Source: Xylanimonas cellulosilytica
Lineage (GTDB): Bacteria; Actinomycetota; Actinomycetes; Actinomycetales; Actinomycetaceae
Reading direction: 5' to 3'
Assembly (NCBI GenBank): GCA_001072465.1
Contig: JVKM01000036.1
Location: 1 to 64,000 of the forward strand
Length of the DNA stretch: 64,000 bases
Shown piece by piece: positions 52,969 to 63,329 of this stretch. Position numbers and translations under genes: made by a program. The notes under the pieces were generated by a model. That model saw nothing but the letters and a program-made list of their open reading frames with translations. It searched no databases and was not told the origin of the DNA. The number at the start of each line of letters is the position of its first letter. The first letter of the stretch is position 1.

Positions 52969-53631
52969 TCAGTGTGAATGCGCGTTGGCGAGTTCGCGTA
53001 GCGCCTCCACCTCACGATGAGCGTCTTCCGCACGGAAGACTGCGGAACCCGCGACGAAGTTGTCGGCGCCGGCCTCGGCCGCACGCTCGATGGTCGCACG
53101 AGAAATGCCGCCATCGACCTGGATCGACACCTGCAGCCCTGCGGCGTTGATCGCGGCGCGCGTGCGCTCGATCTTCGGGATCATCTGCTCGATGAAGGAC
53201 TGGCCACCGAATCCAGGCTCAACCGTCATGATGAGAATCATGTCGAACTCGTTGAGGATGTCCACGAACGGTGCGATGTCAGTCGCTGGCTTCAGAGCCA
53301 GGCCGGCGCGTGCACCGATGCGGTGCAGCTCGCGCGCCAGGCGCAGCGGTGCCGCTGCGGCCTCTGCGTGGAAGGTGACGGACTCGCAACCGACCTCCGC
53401 ATACTGCGGAGCCCAACGATCCGGGTCTTCGATCATGAGGTGAGCGTCGACCGGCAGAATACCGGACTTGACGACAGCCTCCGCGACGGGCAGACCCCAC
53501 GAGAGATTGGGGACGAAATGGTTGTCCATGACGTCGACATGAGCGATGTCCGCTCCTGCGATCTTGGTGAGCTCACCGCGCAGGTCAGCAATATCGCAGT
53601 TGAGAATCGACGGGCTAATTGTGGCGTTCAT
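52969..53631 (-). CDS. rpe: ribulose-phosphate 3-epimerase
   Basis: 220-residue TIM-barrel epimerase linking ribulose-5-phosphate and xylulose-5-phosphate. Motifs are [31 protein letters not shown] (metal His/Asp), [26 protein letters not shown] and [12 protein letters not shown] with [12 protein letters not shown]. It joins the pentose phosphate enzymes encoded earlier in the window. ATG 53631 lies 10 bases after the rsmB stop; TAGCAT overlapping the rsmB end would give a leaderless rpe message besides read-through from fmt-rsmB. Confidence 0.96.
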   Translation of the reverse strand: MNATISPSILNCDIADLRGELTKIAGADIAHVDVMDNHFVPNLSWGLPVAEAVVKSGILPVDAHLMIEDPDRWAPQYAEVGCESVTFHAEAAAAPLRLARELHRIGARAGLALKPATDIAPFVDILNEFDMILIMTVEPGFGGQSFIEQMIPKIERTRAAINAAGLQVSIQVDGGISRATIERAAEAGADNFVAGSAVFRAEDAHREVEALRELANAHSH

Positions 53632-53638
53632 AACGCAT

Positions 53639-53644
53639 ATGCTA
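53639..53644 (-). promoter_or_regulatory. candidate -10 element for leaderless rpe mRNA
   Basis: TAGCAT on the minus strand, 7 bases before the rpe ATG, overlapping the rsmB stop codon. Confidence 0.35.
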
Positions 53645-55114
53645 GCGCTTGCGCAGGCAGGCTACAAACATAAGATCCGTGCCGAAACGGTGATCCCAGA
53701 GCTGGAGTGTCCGACCGCTAAAGCCCTTGATGACGCCCGCAGATTCCGGCACGTCCAGCGCTTCGGGTGCGCATTCGTTTGCGAGCGCCACGGTGTCAAG
53801 CAGCTCAACCTCGCCAGCCTTGAGCAGACGCTCGACCTGTTCACGCGTCTCGGCCGCGTGCGGCGAACACGTGATGTACGTGAGAACGCCTCCGGGGCGT
53901 GTCAGCGCGACTGCTCGATCGAGGAGTTCGCGCTGGAGAACAGTCAGCTCCTCCACGTCCGTGGGCGTGCGGTTCCAACGGGACTCGGGGCGTCGGCGCA
54001 TCGACCCCATGCCCGAGCAGGGGGCGTCGACGACGACACGGTCGAAAGAACCGAGCGGCCATGCACTCTGGCCCCCACCGAAGGTACGACCGTCGCCACT
54101 CACGACCTCGATGGAGTCGAACTGCCGTGTCGTGCGCTCCACGAGGCGGGCGCGGTGCGGGTGCACCTCGTTGGCGGTCACGTGTGCTCCCACGCCTGCA
54201 GCGAGGCCGGCCAGAAGCGCCGCCTTGCCACCGGGACCCGCACACAGGTCGAGCCAGCGCTCGTCGGCGTCGCCCTCGAGCGGTGCGGACGCGGCGATAA
54301 GGGCAGCGAGCTGCGAGCCCTCATCCTGTGCGCCGGCACGGCCGTCGCGAATCGAGGGCAGGCGCGCGGGATCGCCGGATTCGAGGAGCACTGCATACGG
54401 GGAGACAGCACCCAGGGCGACGCGTGTGTCGAGAATATCCTCGGCCTCGTCGGCGAGTTCATCGACGCTCATCAGCGACGGGCGAGCCACCAGAGTGACC
54501 GTGGGAACCTCGTTATCAGCCTCGAGAACGTCGAGAAGTTCATCCTCAGGGTAGCCGTGGGCCTTCAGGGCCTCACGGAACGCAGCGACCATCCACGCCG
54601 GGTGCGAGAAACGCACGCCGAGAGCCTGATCCTCGTCAGCGATAGCATCCATGGCTGCCTCACGCTCGGACGGATCCTCGCGGGTGATCGAACGCAACAC
54701 GGCATTGACGAAACGCACGGGGCCATCCGTCAGGTGCTCTCGCGCGACGTCCACAGTTGCCGACACAGCAGCATGGTCGGGCACTCGCATATCGAGGAGC
54801 TGGTGGGCGCCCATGCGCAGGATGACAAGCGCGCGCGGGTCGAGATCAGTGAGTGGACGGTCGATGTGACGCAAGATCACCCAGTCGAGTCGGCCAATCG
54901 CGCGCAGCGTGCCGTGGACGAGCTCGGAGGTGAAGGCAGCATCCCGATCGGAGAAGTGACCGTCGCGCCGCGCCTGGCGCAGAGCCTTCGGCAACACGAT
55001 GTTCGCGAACGCGCCCTGCGTCTCGACCTCGTGAAGAACGTCGTAGGCAATACGACGAGGCTCATCGGCCTTGCGCAGCTTACGGTAACCGTCCGCGTAA
55101 CGCTTCTCGCTCAT
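53642..55114 (-). CDS. rsmB: 16S rRNA (cytosine-967-C5)-methyltransferase
   Basis: 490 residues. An N-terminal NusB-like RNA-binding domain (about 20-150, [22 protein letters not shown]) is joined to a SAM-dependent C5-cytosine methyltransferase: SAM loop [35 protein letters not shown] with the catalytic PC, and [17 protein letters not shown] with the TCS motif. ATG 55114 has GGAGGGAG upstream and forms an ATGA overlap with fmt. It lies in the conserved fmt-rsmB-rpe order. Confidence 0.95.
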   Translation of the reverse strand: MSEKRYADGYRKLRKADEPRRIAYDVLHEVETQGAFANIVLPKALRQARRDGHFSDRDAAFTSELVHGTLRAIGRLDWVILRHIDRPLTDLDPRALVILRMGAHQLLDMRVPDHAAVSATVDVAREHLTDGPVRFVNAVLRSITREDPSEREAAMDAIADEDQALGVRFSHPAWMVAAFREALKAHGYPEDELLDVLEADNEVPTVTLVARPSLMSVDELADEAEDILDTRVALGAVSPYAVLLESGDPARLPSIRDGRAGAQDEGSQLAALIAASAPLEGDADERWLDLCAGPGGKAALLAGLAAGVGAHVTANEVHPHRARLVERTTRQFDSIEVVSGDGRTFGGGQSAWPLGSFDRVVVDAPCSGMGSMRRRPESRWNRTPTDVEELTVLQRELLDRAVALTRPGGVLTYITCSPHAAETREQVERLLKAGEVELLDTVALANECAPEALDVPESAGVIKGFSGRTLQLWDHRFGTDLMFVACLRKR

Positions 55115-56055
55115 CGCTCTCCCTCCAGCTCGCCTCCAAGGCGCAGGTCTTCGGCGGGCCGGGCTCCTCTCGCCCAGGCGGCAGCGTCCATCCACGACTT
55201 ACCGGCCGGCGCCACCTTGCCGAGCACGAGTGCTCCGCTCGCGCAGCCGACGGTCACCTGCTTCTTCGTGACCTCAAGCTGTCCGGGTTCGAGATCGTCT
55301 CGCTCCACGGGCGTTGCCTTGTCGAGCTTCATGCGGGCCCCGCCCGGAAGCATCGTGTAGGCGCCGGGATTCGGAGTCACGGACCGGATGATGCGATCTT
55401 CGTGTTCGGCGTCGTGCGCGAAGGACACGTAGCCGTCGACGTGCTCGAGGCGGCGAGCGTGCGTCACGCCGTCCGACGATTGCGGTGTCGCGGTTGCGCT
55501 CCCGGCGGCGAGCGCATCGACGACGCCGAGCACCTGATCCGCCCCGGCCTCGGCCATGGACGAGAGCAGCTCGCCGGCGCTCTCGCGAACGATCGGAACC
55601 TCGACGCGCGAATAGACGTCGCCCGTATCCAGGCCCTCCTCGAGGTTGAACACGCAGGACGCGGTCGTCGCATCCCCTTCGCGGATCGCCCACTGGACCG
55701 GAGCAGCTCCACGCCACCTCGGCAGATCCGAGAAATGCAGGTTTACCCACCCGTGTACGGGCATTGCCAGCACGTTCGAGGGAACGAGGCCGCCGTAAGC
55801 GACAACGACACCGAGGTCCGCATGCACGTCCTCGATGCGCTGAGCGATCTCGGGGGTCTTTAGCGTCGTTGTCTCCAACATTTCCACACCGAATTCGGTG
55901 GCTACCTCTGCCACCGGTGACGGGTACATCGTCTTTCCGCGGCCGCGCCGAGCCGGAGGACGCGTGATGACGAGGGCGACCTCGTGGGACGACGACAGCA
56001 GGGCCCGCAGCGTGGGAACTGCAGCCTCGGGGGTACCAGCAAAAATAATGCGCAC
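55111..56055 (-). CDS. fmt: methionyl-tRNA formyltransferase
   Basis: 314-residue enzyme formylating initiator Met-tRNA. The N-terminal formyltransferase fold has RIIFAGTPEAAVPTLRAL, the catalytic HFSDLPRWRGAAPVQWAIREGD (beginning with the SLLP-like loop) and a C-terminal OB-like domain (LEVTKKQVTVGCASGALVL). The GTG start at 56055 has TAAACT 7 bases upstream and no ribosome site. It lies 34 bases after priA on the same strand but likely also has its own promoter. Confidence 0.96.
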   Translation of the reverse strand: MRIIFAGTPEAAVPTLRALLSSSHEVALVITRPPARRGRGKTMYPSPVAEVATEFGVEMLETTTLKTPEIAQRIEDVHADLGVVVAYGGLVPSNVLAMPVHGWVNLHFSDLPRWRGAAPVQWAIREGDATTASCVFNLEEGLDTGDVYSRVEVPIVRESAGELLSSMAEAGADQVLGVVDALAAGSATATPQSSDGVTHARRLEHVDGYVSFAHDAEHEDRIIRSVTPNPGAYTMLPGGARMKLDKATPVERDDLEPGQLEVTKKQVTVGCASGALVLGKVAPAGKSWMDAAAWARGARPAEDLRLGGELEGER

Positions 56056-56062
56056 GGCCGCC

Positions 56063-56068
56063 AGTTTA
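56063..56068 (-). promoter_or_regulatory. candidate -10 element for leaderless fmt mRNA
   Basis: TAAACT on the minus strand, 7 bases (GGCGGCC) before the fmt GTG. Confidence 0.45.
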
Positions 56069-56089
56069 CGGCACTACGCAGGCCCTGAC

Positions 56090-58072
56090 TCAGAAGAGCT
56101 CGGGTGGGTTCACGCTCATTTTGACGAGCGGAACCTTGCGGGCACTGCGTGAGCGTCGAATCTCGGTAAGAACGGCGAGCATCGACGTCGCCCCTGCCAA
56201 TGGGGTTCGCACCAGAGTCCGCACCTCGTTTTCTTCGCCCTCGCGCGTTGCCGGGCGCACGACGGTGCCAACCAGCTCCGCTCCTCCATCGCGAATGACC
56301 TGTTCGGCAACCTGACGGACCTGAGCCGCTGGCCCATCGAGGGCAACCATCGTCGTAGCCGGGAAAAATCCGAGAGCCTCACGCTCATCGAGAAGCCGAT
56401 CGGCGTAGTCGGTGGGAGCCCAGCGCACGAGTGCCTGCCCCAAGGCATCGGGAATCGTCCCGACGACGAGGCCGGGGTGGCCTGGGCGGACAAGAGACAG
56501 CGCGTTGAGCCACCGCCGGGCAGCCTCCTCCGGGGCCCACAGTTCGGCTCGCCCGGCCAGAGCGTGCGCGTCGAGGATGATGGCGGCGGCGTAACCACCG
56601 TCCACGTCTGGCTCCGCTCCGGGAGTAGCAACGACGACCGTGGGGCGTGAGGGCAGCTGGCGGCTGATTCTGTGGGCAGCCGATGACTCGAGGACCGACG
56701 CGTCCGGGAGGTTGCGTGCAATCTCCTCGGCGGTACGTGTAGACCCCACGCGAGCTGCGCGTAGCTCAGTTCCCGAGCAGTGTGGGCACCGCCATGACTG
56801 CGAGGTGCGCGCACACCATGAGCAGGTCGCCTCTCCCCCGCTGCCCACAGCGAGGGGACCTGAGCAATGGCGGCAGCGCGCACGCTCGCCGCAACGGCGG
56901 CACACGACCGTGGGCCAATAGCCGGACGCAGCGACCTGGATGAGAACGGGGCCTTCGCGCAGGCCCTGGCGAATCATGCGCAACGCTGCCGGGGGGATGC
57001 GCATGTGACCGCTGGCGCCCTCACGTTCTGCTTCCGTCGCGCCGTGCAGATGCACGCGTGGAGTCGCGTCGCGCAGCGCGCCGGGCACCGGATCGAGACT
57101 GACCGCCCATCCAGAACGGACGAGAGCCTGTGCCTTGACCGAACGCGCGAACGAGGCGACGAGCAGCCCCGCGCCCTCCACCGCGCACCGCTGCACGGCA
57201 ATATCAAGAACGTCGCAGCGTGGGAACCTGCGCTCTCGCAGTCGATCGTCGCCATCGTCGCAGATGACGATGAGGCCCAGCTTCGTACACGGAACCCACG
57301 CTGCCGAGCGCGTGCCGACCACAATCGGAAGACGCCCGAGTGTCGCGGCTGCGTGGATGCGGTAACGCTCCTCGGGCGACACCTCACCGCCTGTGACAGC
57401 GACGGGCACCCCGAGGTCCTCCTCGAGTGCACGTGCGTATCGTGCGGCGTCCTCTCCGGTGGCAGTCACGATGATGGCGCTGCGCCCCGACGAAACAGTG
57501 GCAGCGACGGCATCCGACAGGCACGCGCGCATCCGGGGACGCAGCGCGGTCACGACTGCACGCGGAGACTCTCCGGCTGCAAGGCGGTGAAGCAACGCGT
57601 CGCCAGCACGATATGATGCCCAGCCTTCGGAAACAGTCGGAGCTTGAACGGATGGCCACACCGACTCGTGTGCCTGTACGACGGTCTTTTCGCCGCGCGC
57701 ATGTCGGGGTGGGATAGCGAGCGACAGGACCTGCGAGGTCGTTGCGAGAAACCGCGTTGCGATGCGACGTGCAACCTCGTACAGTGCGGGCGTCAGCACT
57801 GGGATTGCAGACGATACCGATTCGATCTGCGCGGTGTCGTCAAGCACATCGCGACGTGTACGCTCAACGATCCAGCCGTCGACGCGAGTCCCGGAAAACC
57901 GTACGCGAACTGCGCGGCCGACATCGGCCTCGTCAATGAACCTGTCTGGAACGACGTAGTCGAGCGGCCGATCCACGTGCGGCAGATCGACGTCAACGAG
58001 CACGCGAGCGATCTCCGCGGCCCGAGACCGCGGCGGATCGAAACCGTCAAGCATGCCCTGTTGGGAAGTCAT
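56090..58072 (-). CDS. priA: primosomal protein N' (PriA), helicase motifs degenerate
   Basis: 660 residues. The 3' DNA-binding domain (RVLVDVDLPHVDRPLDYVVPDRF) and winged-helix linker are clear. The eight-Cys zinc module reads CRRCGERARCRHC then CSWCARTSQSWRCPHC, and a C-terminal DNA-binding domain ends the protein. The Walker A loop is absent (AATVSSGRSAIIVTATGEDA in its place) and the DEAH position reads VICDDGDDRL. Loss of helicase motifs is known for actinobacterial PriA, which may still load the replication-restart machinery. The ATG at 58072 has only a weak AGGATC. Confidence 0.9.
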   Translation of the reverse strand: MTSQQGMLDGFDPPRSRAAEIARVLVDVDLPHVDRPLDYVVPDRFIDEADVGRAVRVRFSGTRVDGWIVERTRRDVLDDTAQIESVSSAIPVLTPALYEVARRIATRFLATTSQVLSLAIPPRHARGEKTVVQAHESVWPSVQAPTVSEGWASYRAGDALLHRLAAGESPRAVVTALRPRMRACLSDAVAATVSSGRSAIIVTATGEDAARYARALEEDLGVPVAVTGGEVSPEERYRIHAAATLGRLPIVVGTRSAAWVPCTKLGLIVICDDGDDRLRERRFPRCDVLDIAVQRCAVEGAGLLVASFARSVKAQALVRSGWAVSLDPVPGALRDATPRVHLHGATEAEREGASGHMRIPPAALRMIRQGLREGPVLIQVAASGYWPTVVCRRCGERARCRHCSGPLAVGSGGEATCSWCARTSQSWRCPHCSGTELRAARVGSTRTAEEIARNLPDASVLESSAAHRISRQLPSRPTVVVATPGAEPDVDGGYAAAIILDAHALAGRAELWAPEEAARRWLNALSLVRPGHPGLVVGTIPDALGQALVRWAPTDYADRLLDEREALGFFPATTMVALDGPAAQVRQVAEQVIRDGGAELVGTVVRPATREGEENEVRTLVRTPLAGATSMLAVLTEIRRSRSARKVPLVKMSVNPPELF

Positions 58073-58114
58073 GATCCTAGTGAATCACGGCCCGCACACA
58101 TCTGCGTCCCGCTC

Positions 58115-58746
58115 TCAGCCGAGAAGCTTCAGCCCGTACTTCGCGACCACCATGGCGAGCACGCCAAAGACGATCAGACCCCACAGGGCCCAGTCGAGGC
58201 CCTGGGCGACGATACGCCGCAGTCCCACGGGCGCCGGGATGACGCCATCGCGTATATTGATGCGAGTGATTCCTCCGAAGACGAGCGTTGTCGTCAGGGT
58301 GATCAGCAGGCACCACGGGCACAGCACCTGGATGATGAAGTAGGACTGCCCGAAGAGCCAGAACGCAAAGAACAGCGCGATTGTGTACAGCAGGTTCGTG
58401 CCCAGCATGTACCAGCGCGGGAACTTCACGCCCGCGAAAATGGCGACGGAAATCGCGAGAACCACGGCCTCGAAAAAGATGCCGAGGAAAGCGTTGGGAA
58501 AGCCGAGGATCCGTGCCTGCCACGTCTGCGCAACCGCCGAACACGACAAGACGGATGAAATATCGCAGCCGAAGCGCGCCGAAGAATCAGCGGCCAGCTG
58601 CCATGCCTCGATCGAGAGGACGAACGACGTGACGAGGCCGATGAAGCCGGAGATGATCATCTCCAGGCTCGTGCGCCGACGCCACGCGCGCCGAGCGTCC
58701 TCGGTCTCGTACGAAGGCAGGTAGTCCTCGGCTGCCAAGGCCTCGC

Positions 58747-58750
<4 letters not shown>
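58115..58750 (-). CDS. vitamin K epoxide reductase (VKOR) family membrane protein
   Basis: 211 residues, about five transmembrane helices. Redox cysteines typical of VKOR appear as the loop pair Cys62/Cys70 ([13 protein letters not shown]) and the active-site CPWC at 144-147. In actinobacteria it reoxidises DsbA-like proteins with menaquinone, driving disulfide formation outside the cell. No dsbA-like partner is fused or adjacent. ATG 58750 overlaps the metK stop (ATGA), so it is translated from the metK message. Confidence 0.92.
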
Positions 58751-59930
<1,180 letters not shown>

Positions 59931-59934
<4 letters not shown>

Positions 59935-61160
59935 CGCTTTAGATTATCAAGGAATGACGCCATATGGCCGACAAGACCAGCGGCCACCTCATCCTTTGAG
60001 CCGAAGTAACGGCCAGCGATGGTCCCGCGCGCGTCGAGGAGTCGAATGTCGTTGGGCACGTCTCCGAATCCGACGGTCTCCCCCACCCGGTTCACGCAGA
60101 TGAAATCTGCACCTTTTCGGGCTGCCTTGTCAGCGCCGTAGGCGAGAATCTCCTCATCGGTGCCGGTCTCTGCGGCAAATCCGACGACGAGGGGCGGGCG
60201 CTGATCGCTGTGCCCGATCTCGGCGAGGATATCGGGGTTACGAACCAGGCGAATTGTCGGAGCTTCCTCGTTGGATGGGTCCTTCTTGATCTTCGACTCC
60301 GAGGCGGCCTCGGGCCGGAAGTCCGCGACGGCTGCCGTCATGACGAGAGCATCGGCATCGGCCACCTGAGCGATCGTAGCCTCGCGCATCTGCAGAGCGC
60401 TGCCCACCCGAGTGACCTGCACGGCCGTCGGCAACGTTGCGAGCAAAGCCGACTCGATGTTTGCAGCGATCACGCGTACCGATGCGCCGGCTCGCGCCGC
60501 TGCCGACGCGATCGCCAATCCCTGACGGCCGGACGACTTATTGCCCAGAAAACGTACCGGATCGATGGGTTCACGTGTGCCGCCGGCGGTGATAACAAGC
60601 GTGCGACCAGCAAGAGCGTTCGATGCTTGCTCGTGAGCACCGAGGACGTCGAGAGCCGCCCGCGCGATGTCCTCAGGTTCGGGAAGACGGCCGACACCGC
60701 TGTCGCCGGAACCAAGCGCACCAGAAGCAGGTTCGATGACGTGGAAGCCGCGCTCGCGAAGCGTCTGAACGTTCGCCTGCGTAGCGGGCGCCAGCCACAT
60801 GTTGGAATGCATCGCAGGAGCAACGACGACGGGCGCGTCAGATGCGAGAACCGTCAGCGACACCATGTCGTCGGCGAAGCCGCCGGCGAGACGCGCCAGA
60901 GAATTCGCGGTCGCGGGCACGACGATGACGAGATCCGCGACGCGAGCAAGCTCCACGTGCTCGGCGCGCCCCTCCCCCGCGATATCCACGGCAACCGGGC
61001 GGGACGTGATGCCCTCCCAGGTGGAACGGCCAACGAAATCCAAAGACGCGCGCGTCGCAGCGACATACACGTCGTGGCCCGCGCGTTGACACTCGCGGAC
61101 CACGATGGGTGCTTTAAAGGCTGCGACGCCGCCGGTCACTCCGACGACGATCGTTGCCAT
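59931..61160 (-). CDS. coaBC: bifunctional phosphopantothenoylcysteine decarboxylase/synthetase
   Basis: 409 residues. The N-terminal flavin decarboxylase CoaC ([15 protein letters not shown], active His in the [21 protein letters not shown] region, PAMHSNMW) is fused to synthetase CoaB from about residue 190 ([29 protein letters not shown], then AVADFRP and KIKK). It makes 4'-phosphopantetheine for coenzyme A. ATG 61160 is one base after the rpoZ stop with GAGG 6 bases upstream; earlier in-frame residues belong to rpoZ. Confidence 0.96.
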
Positions 61161-61161
61161 G

Positions 61162-61428
61162 TCAGGCCTCGGGGTTAGCTTCGAGAGACAGGAGGCCTTC
61201 GTTGATCTCACGCAGGGAAACCGCAAGCGGCTTCTCATCCGGCTGCACGTCGACGACCGGACCCACGAACTGGATCATGTTCTGCTGAAGCTGCAGGTTG
61301 TAGGAGTTAATCTGACGCGCACGCTTCGCGGCGAAGATAACCAGCGCGTACTTGGAATCGACGTGCTCCAGCAGATCGTCAATGGGCGGGGACGTGATGC
61401 CCACGGGCTGGGCAACAATTCCGGACAT
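61162..61428 (-). CDS. rpoZ: RNA polymerase omega subunit
   Basis: 88-residue subunit that chaperones beta-prime. The RPB6/omega signature is [28 protein letters not shown]. The ATG at 61428 follows AGAGGAA at 7 bases. It lies between gmk (36 bases upstream) and coaBC (1 base), the usual gmk-rpoZ-coaBC order. Confidence 0.96.
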   Translation of the reverse strand: MSGIVAQPVGITSPPIDDLLEHVDSKYALVIFAAKRARQINSYNLQLQQNMIQFVGPVVDVQPDEKPLAVSLREINEGLLSLEANPEA

Positions 61429-61464
61429 GCGTGTATTCCTCTCAGTGGCGGATTCAGATAGATA

Positions 61465-62022
61465 CTACTCCAGGCCAATGAGCCGAGCCAGCTCATCCAC
61501 CGCGCGCTCCACGTCGTCGTTGATCACAACATGGTCAAACTCCGACGCAGCCTCGAGCTCAACGCGGGCGGTAGCCAGACGGCGAGCCTGTTCCTCGGGG
61601 CCTTCCGTGCCGCGGCCGATGAGGCGACGTTCGAGCTCCTCCCACGAAGGCGGAGCCAAGAAAATGAACTGTGCGTCGGGCCTGTTGGTGCGGACCTGGC
61701 GCGCGCCGGCCAGGTCGATCTCAAGAAGCACGGGCTTGCCAGCAGCGAGGGCTTCATCGACAGGTCCGCGAGGCGTCCCGTACTTGTTTTTTCCATGAAC
61801 AAGCGCCCACTCCAACATGTCTCCGCGTTCGATCATTGCATCGAACTCTTGGGCGGAAACGAAGTAGTAGTGGACGCCGTTCAGTTCACCGGGCCGAGGA
61901 TCGCGAGTTGTTGCCGAGACCGACACGTTGAGCGTCGGGTAGCGCTTCGTGAGCGCAGCGACAACAGTTCCCTTTCCAACGGCTGTAGGACCAGCGAGGA
62001 CAGTCAGTTGAGCCTTAGTCAT
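61465..62022 (-). CDS. gmk: guanylate kinase
   Basis: 185-residue NMP kinase converting GMP to GDP. The P-loop GPTAVGKGT lies at residues 11-19, followed by SVSATTRDPRPGELNGVHYYFVS, the GMP-binding EWALVHGKNKYGTPRGPVDEAL and LLEIDLAGARQVRTNRPDAQFIFLAPPSWEEL (ending in the lid region). ATG 62022 is preceded by a weak -10-like CACACT at 6 bases and no clear ribosome site. It follows mihF by 27 bases. Confidence 0.96.
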   Translation of the reverse strand: MTKAQLTVLAGPTAVGKGTVVAALTKRYPTLNVSVSATTRDPRPGELNGVHYYFVSAQEFDAMIERGDMLEWALVHGKNKYGTPRGPVDEALAAGKPVLLEIDLAGARQVRTNRPDAQFIFLAPPSWEELERRLIGRGTEGPEEQARRLATARVELEAASEFDHVVINDDVERAVDELARLIGLE

Positions 62023-62049
62023 GACTCAAGTGTGCCACGCTTGACCGCG

Positions 62050-62361
62050 TCAGCCGAAACGCTCGACGAGCGCCTTCCGCTGGACGGGGCCGAGGCCACG
62101 CACGCGCCTGCTCTGGGCGATCTTGTACTCGTCCATCAGTACGGCAGCCGTGTTCGTGCCGACGCGCGGCAGCGACTCCAGTAGCGAAACGACCTTCATC
62201 TTCGCGACTGCTTCGTCTGAATCAGCGAGTTCCAAAACCTCCGACAGGTTCATCGAGCGCGCCTTAAGCGCGTTCTTCACTTCGGCGCGACGCCTCCGTG
62301 CCTGCGTTGCCTTCTCGAGAGCCTGCGCCCTCTGTTCTGGCGTGAGATCAGGTAGTGCCAT
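62050..62361 (-). CDS. mihF: actinobacterial integration host factor (mIHF/sIHF)
   Basis: 103-residue nucleoid-associated protein that bends DNA and supports site-specific recombination and replication. It begins ALPDLTPEQRAQALEKATQARRRRAEVK, then an H2TH-like DNA-binding core with VVSLLESLPRVGTNTAAVLMDEY and SRRVRGLGPVQRKAL. ATG 62361 is 9 bases from GAGGAG; an upstream ATG at 62370 touches that site and is not used. It sits between pyrF and gmk as in mycobacteria and Streptomyces. Confidence 0.95.
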   Translation of the reverse strand: MALPDLTPEQRAQALEKATQARRRRAEVKNALKARSMNLSEVLELADSDEAVAKMKVVSLLESLPRVGTNTAAVLMDEYKIAQSRRVRGLGPVQRKALVERFG

Positions 62362-62411
62362 TCTGATCATCTCCTCGGTTGGGATCTTCGGTAAATAAAC
62401 TATGTCACCTT

Positions 62412-62433
62412 CCAGACCACTAGTGCCAGACCA
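62412..62433. repeat. 8-bp direct repeat upstream of mihF
   Basis: CCAGACCA occurs at 62412-62419 and 62426-62433, 14 bases apart, around a CACTAGTG palindrome, in the 101-base gap between pyrF and mihF. It could be a regulator binding site. Confidence 0.35.
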
Positions 62434-62462
62434 AAACGCTGCTTCTTTAGTAACACAGCAGA

Positions 62463-63329
62463 TTATTGCAGCGAATCGACCGTTGCACGGTAGGCGTCTC
62501 GAAGGCCGGCGATACTCGGGCCAGAGCGCAAGATTGCACGGGAAGACGAGGCAAGGACAGCATCTTCGGCTCCGGCGAAAACCTCCCTGACCTGCGCCGG
62601 TCCAGCGCCCTGTGCGCCCACTCCTGGAGCCAAAAAAGCGCCATTCAGCGACGCGAGATCGATGCCCAAACGCTTCACCGCATCGCCGACCGTGGCCCCG
62701 ACGACGATGCCCGCAGGACCGAGGTGTTGTTGCTCACACTGGCTGTTAAAGTCCGCCAGTTGGGACACGACGCGGCCCGCAACGCTGGTTCCGTCCTCGC
62801 CGCGGGCGTGCTGCACGGAGGCTCCCTCAGGGTTGGACGTGAGCGCCAAGACGAACACTCCCCTGCCGGTCTGTCGCGCCAACTCAAGGGCGGGGGTGAG
62901 CGATCCGACGCCGAGGTAGGGCGAGAGCGTGACTGCATCGCCGGCGAGTGGAGAAGAATCCGACAGGAACGCCTGCGCATAGCCGTCCATCGTTGAGCCG
63001 ATGTCACCGCGCTTCGCATCCACAATGCACAGCGTGCCGACCTCGCGGCAGGCGGCGATGACCTCCTCGAGAACGGCAACGCCGCGAGAGCCGTGACGCT
63101 CGAAGAAAGCCGCTTGAGGCTTGAAGGCAGCGACGCGACCGCCGAGCGCCTCGATGACGCGAAGAGAGAACTCTCGCACACCGTTCGCGTTGTCGTCAAG
63201 TCCCCATTCCTGCAGCAGGCCCGCGTGAGGATCGATGCCCGCACACACGGGTCCATACGCGCGCATGGCGGCGTAGAGACGGTCGCCGAAGCCGGCGGCG
63301 GCACCAGGTTTGATTGCGGCAGTAGTCAT
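62463..63329 (-). CDS. pyrF: orotidine 5'-phosphate decarboxylase, type 2
   Basis: 288-residue enzyme completing UMP synthesis. It belongs to the longer actinobacterial class: CAGIDPHAGLLQEWGL, VAAFKPQAAFFERHG, the active-site LCIVDAKRGDIGSTMDGYA and ATVGDAVKRLG near the end, with FLAPGVGAQGAGPAQV for phosphate binding. ATG 63329 has GGAGGAG upstream and overlaps the carB stop (ATGA), so pyrimidine genes are coupled. Confidence 0.96.
   Translation of the reverse strand: MTTAAIKPGAAAGFGDRLYAAMRAYGPVCAGIDPHAGLLQEWGLDDNANGVREFSLRVIEALGGRVAAFKPQAAFFERHGSRGVAVLEEVIAACREVGTLCIVDAKRGDIGSTMDGYAQAFLSDSSPLAGDAVTLSPYLGVGSLTPALELARQTGRGVFVLALTSNPEGASVQHARGEDGTSVAGRVVSQLADFNSQCEQQHLGPAGIVVGATVGDAVKRLGIDLASLNGAFLAPGVGAQGAGPAQVREVFAGAEDAVLASSSRAILRSGPSIAGLRDAYRATVDSLQ

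Noticed and set aside
53546-55360. 604-codon plus-strand open frame opposite rsmB
   Set aside because: Antisense shadow of rsmB, whose methyltransferase motifs are complete on the other strand.
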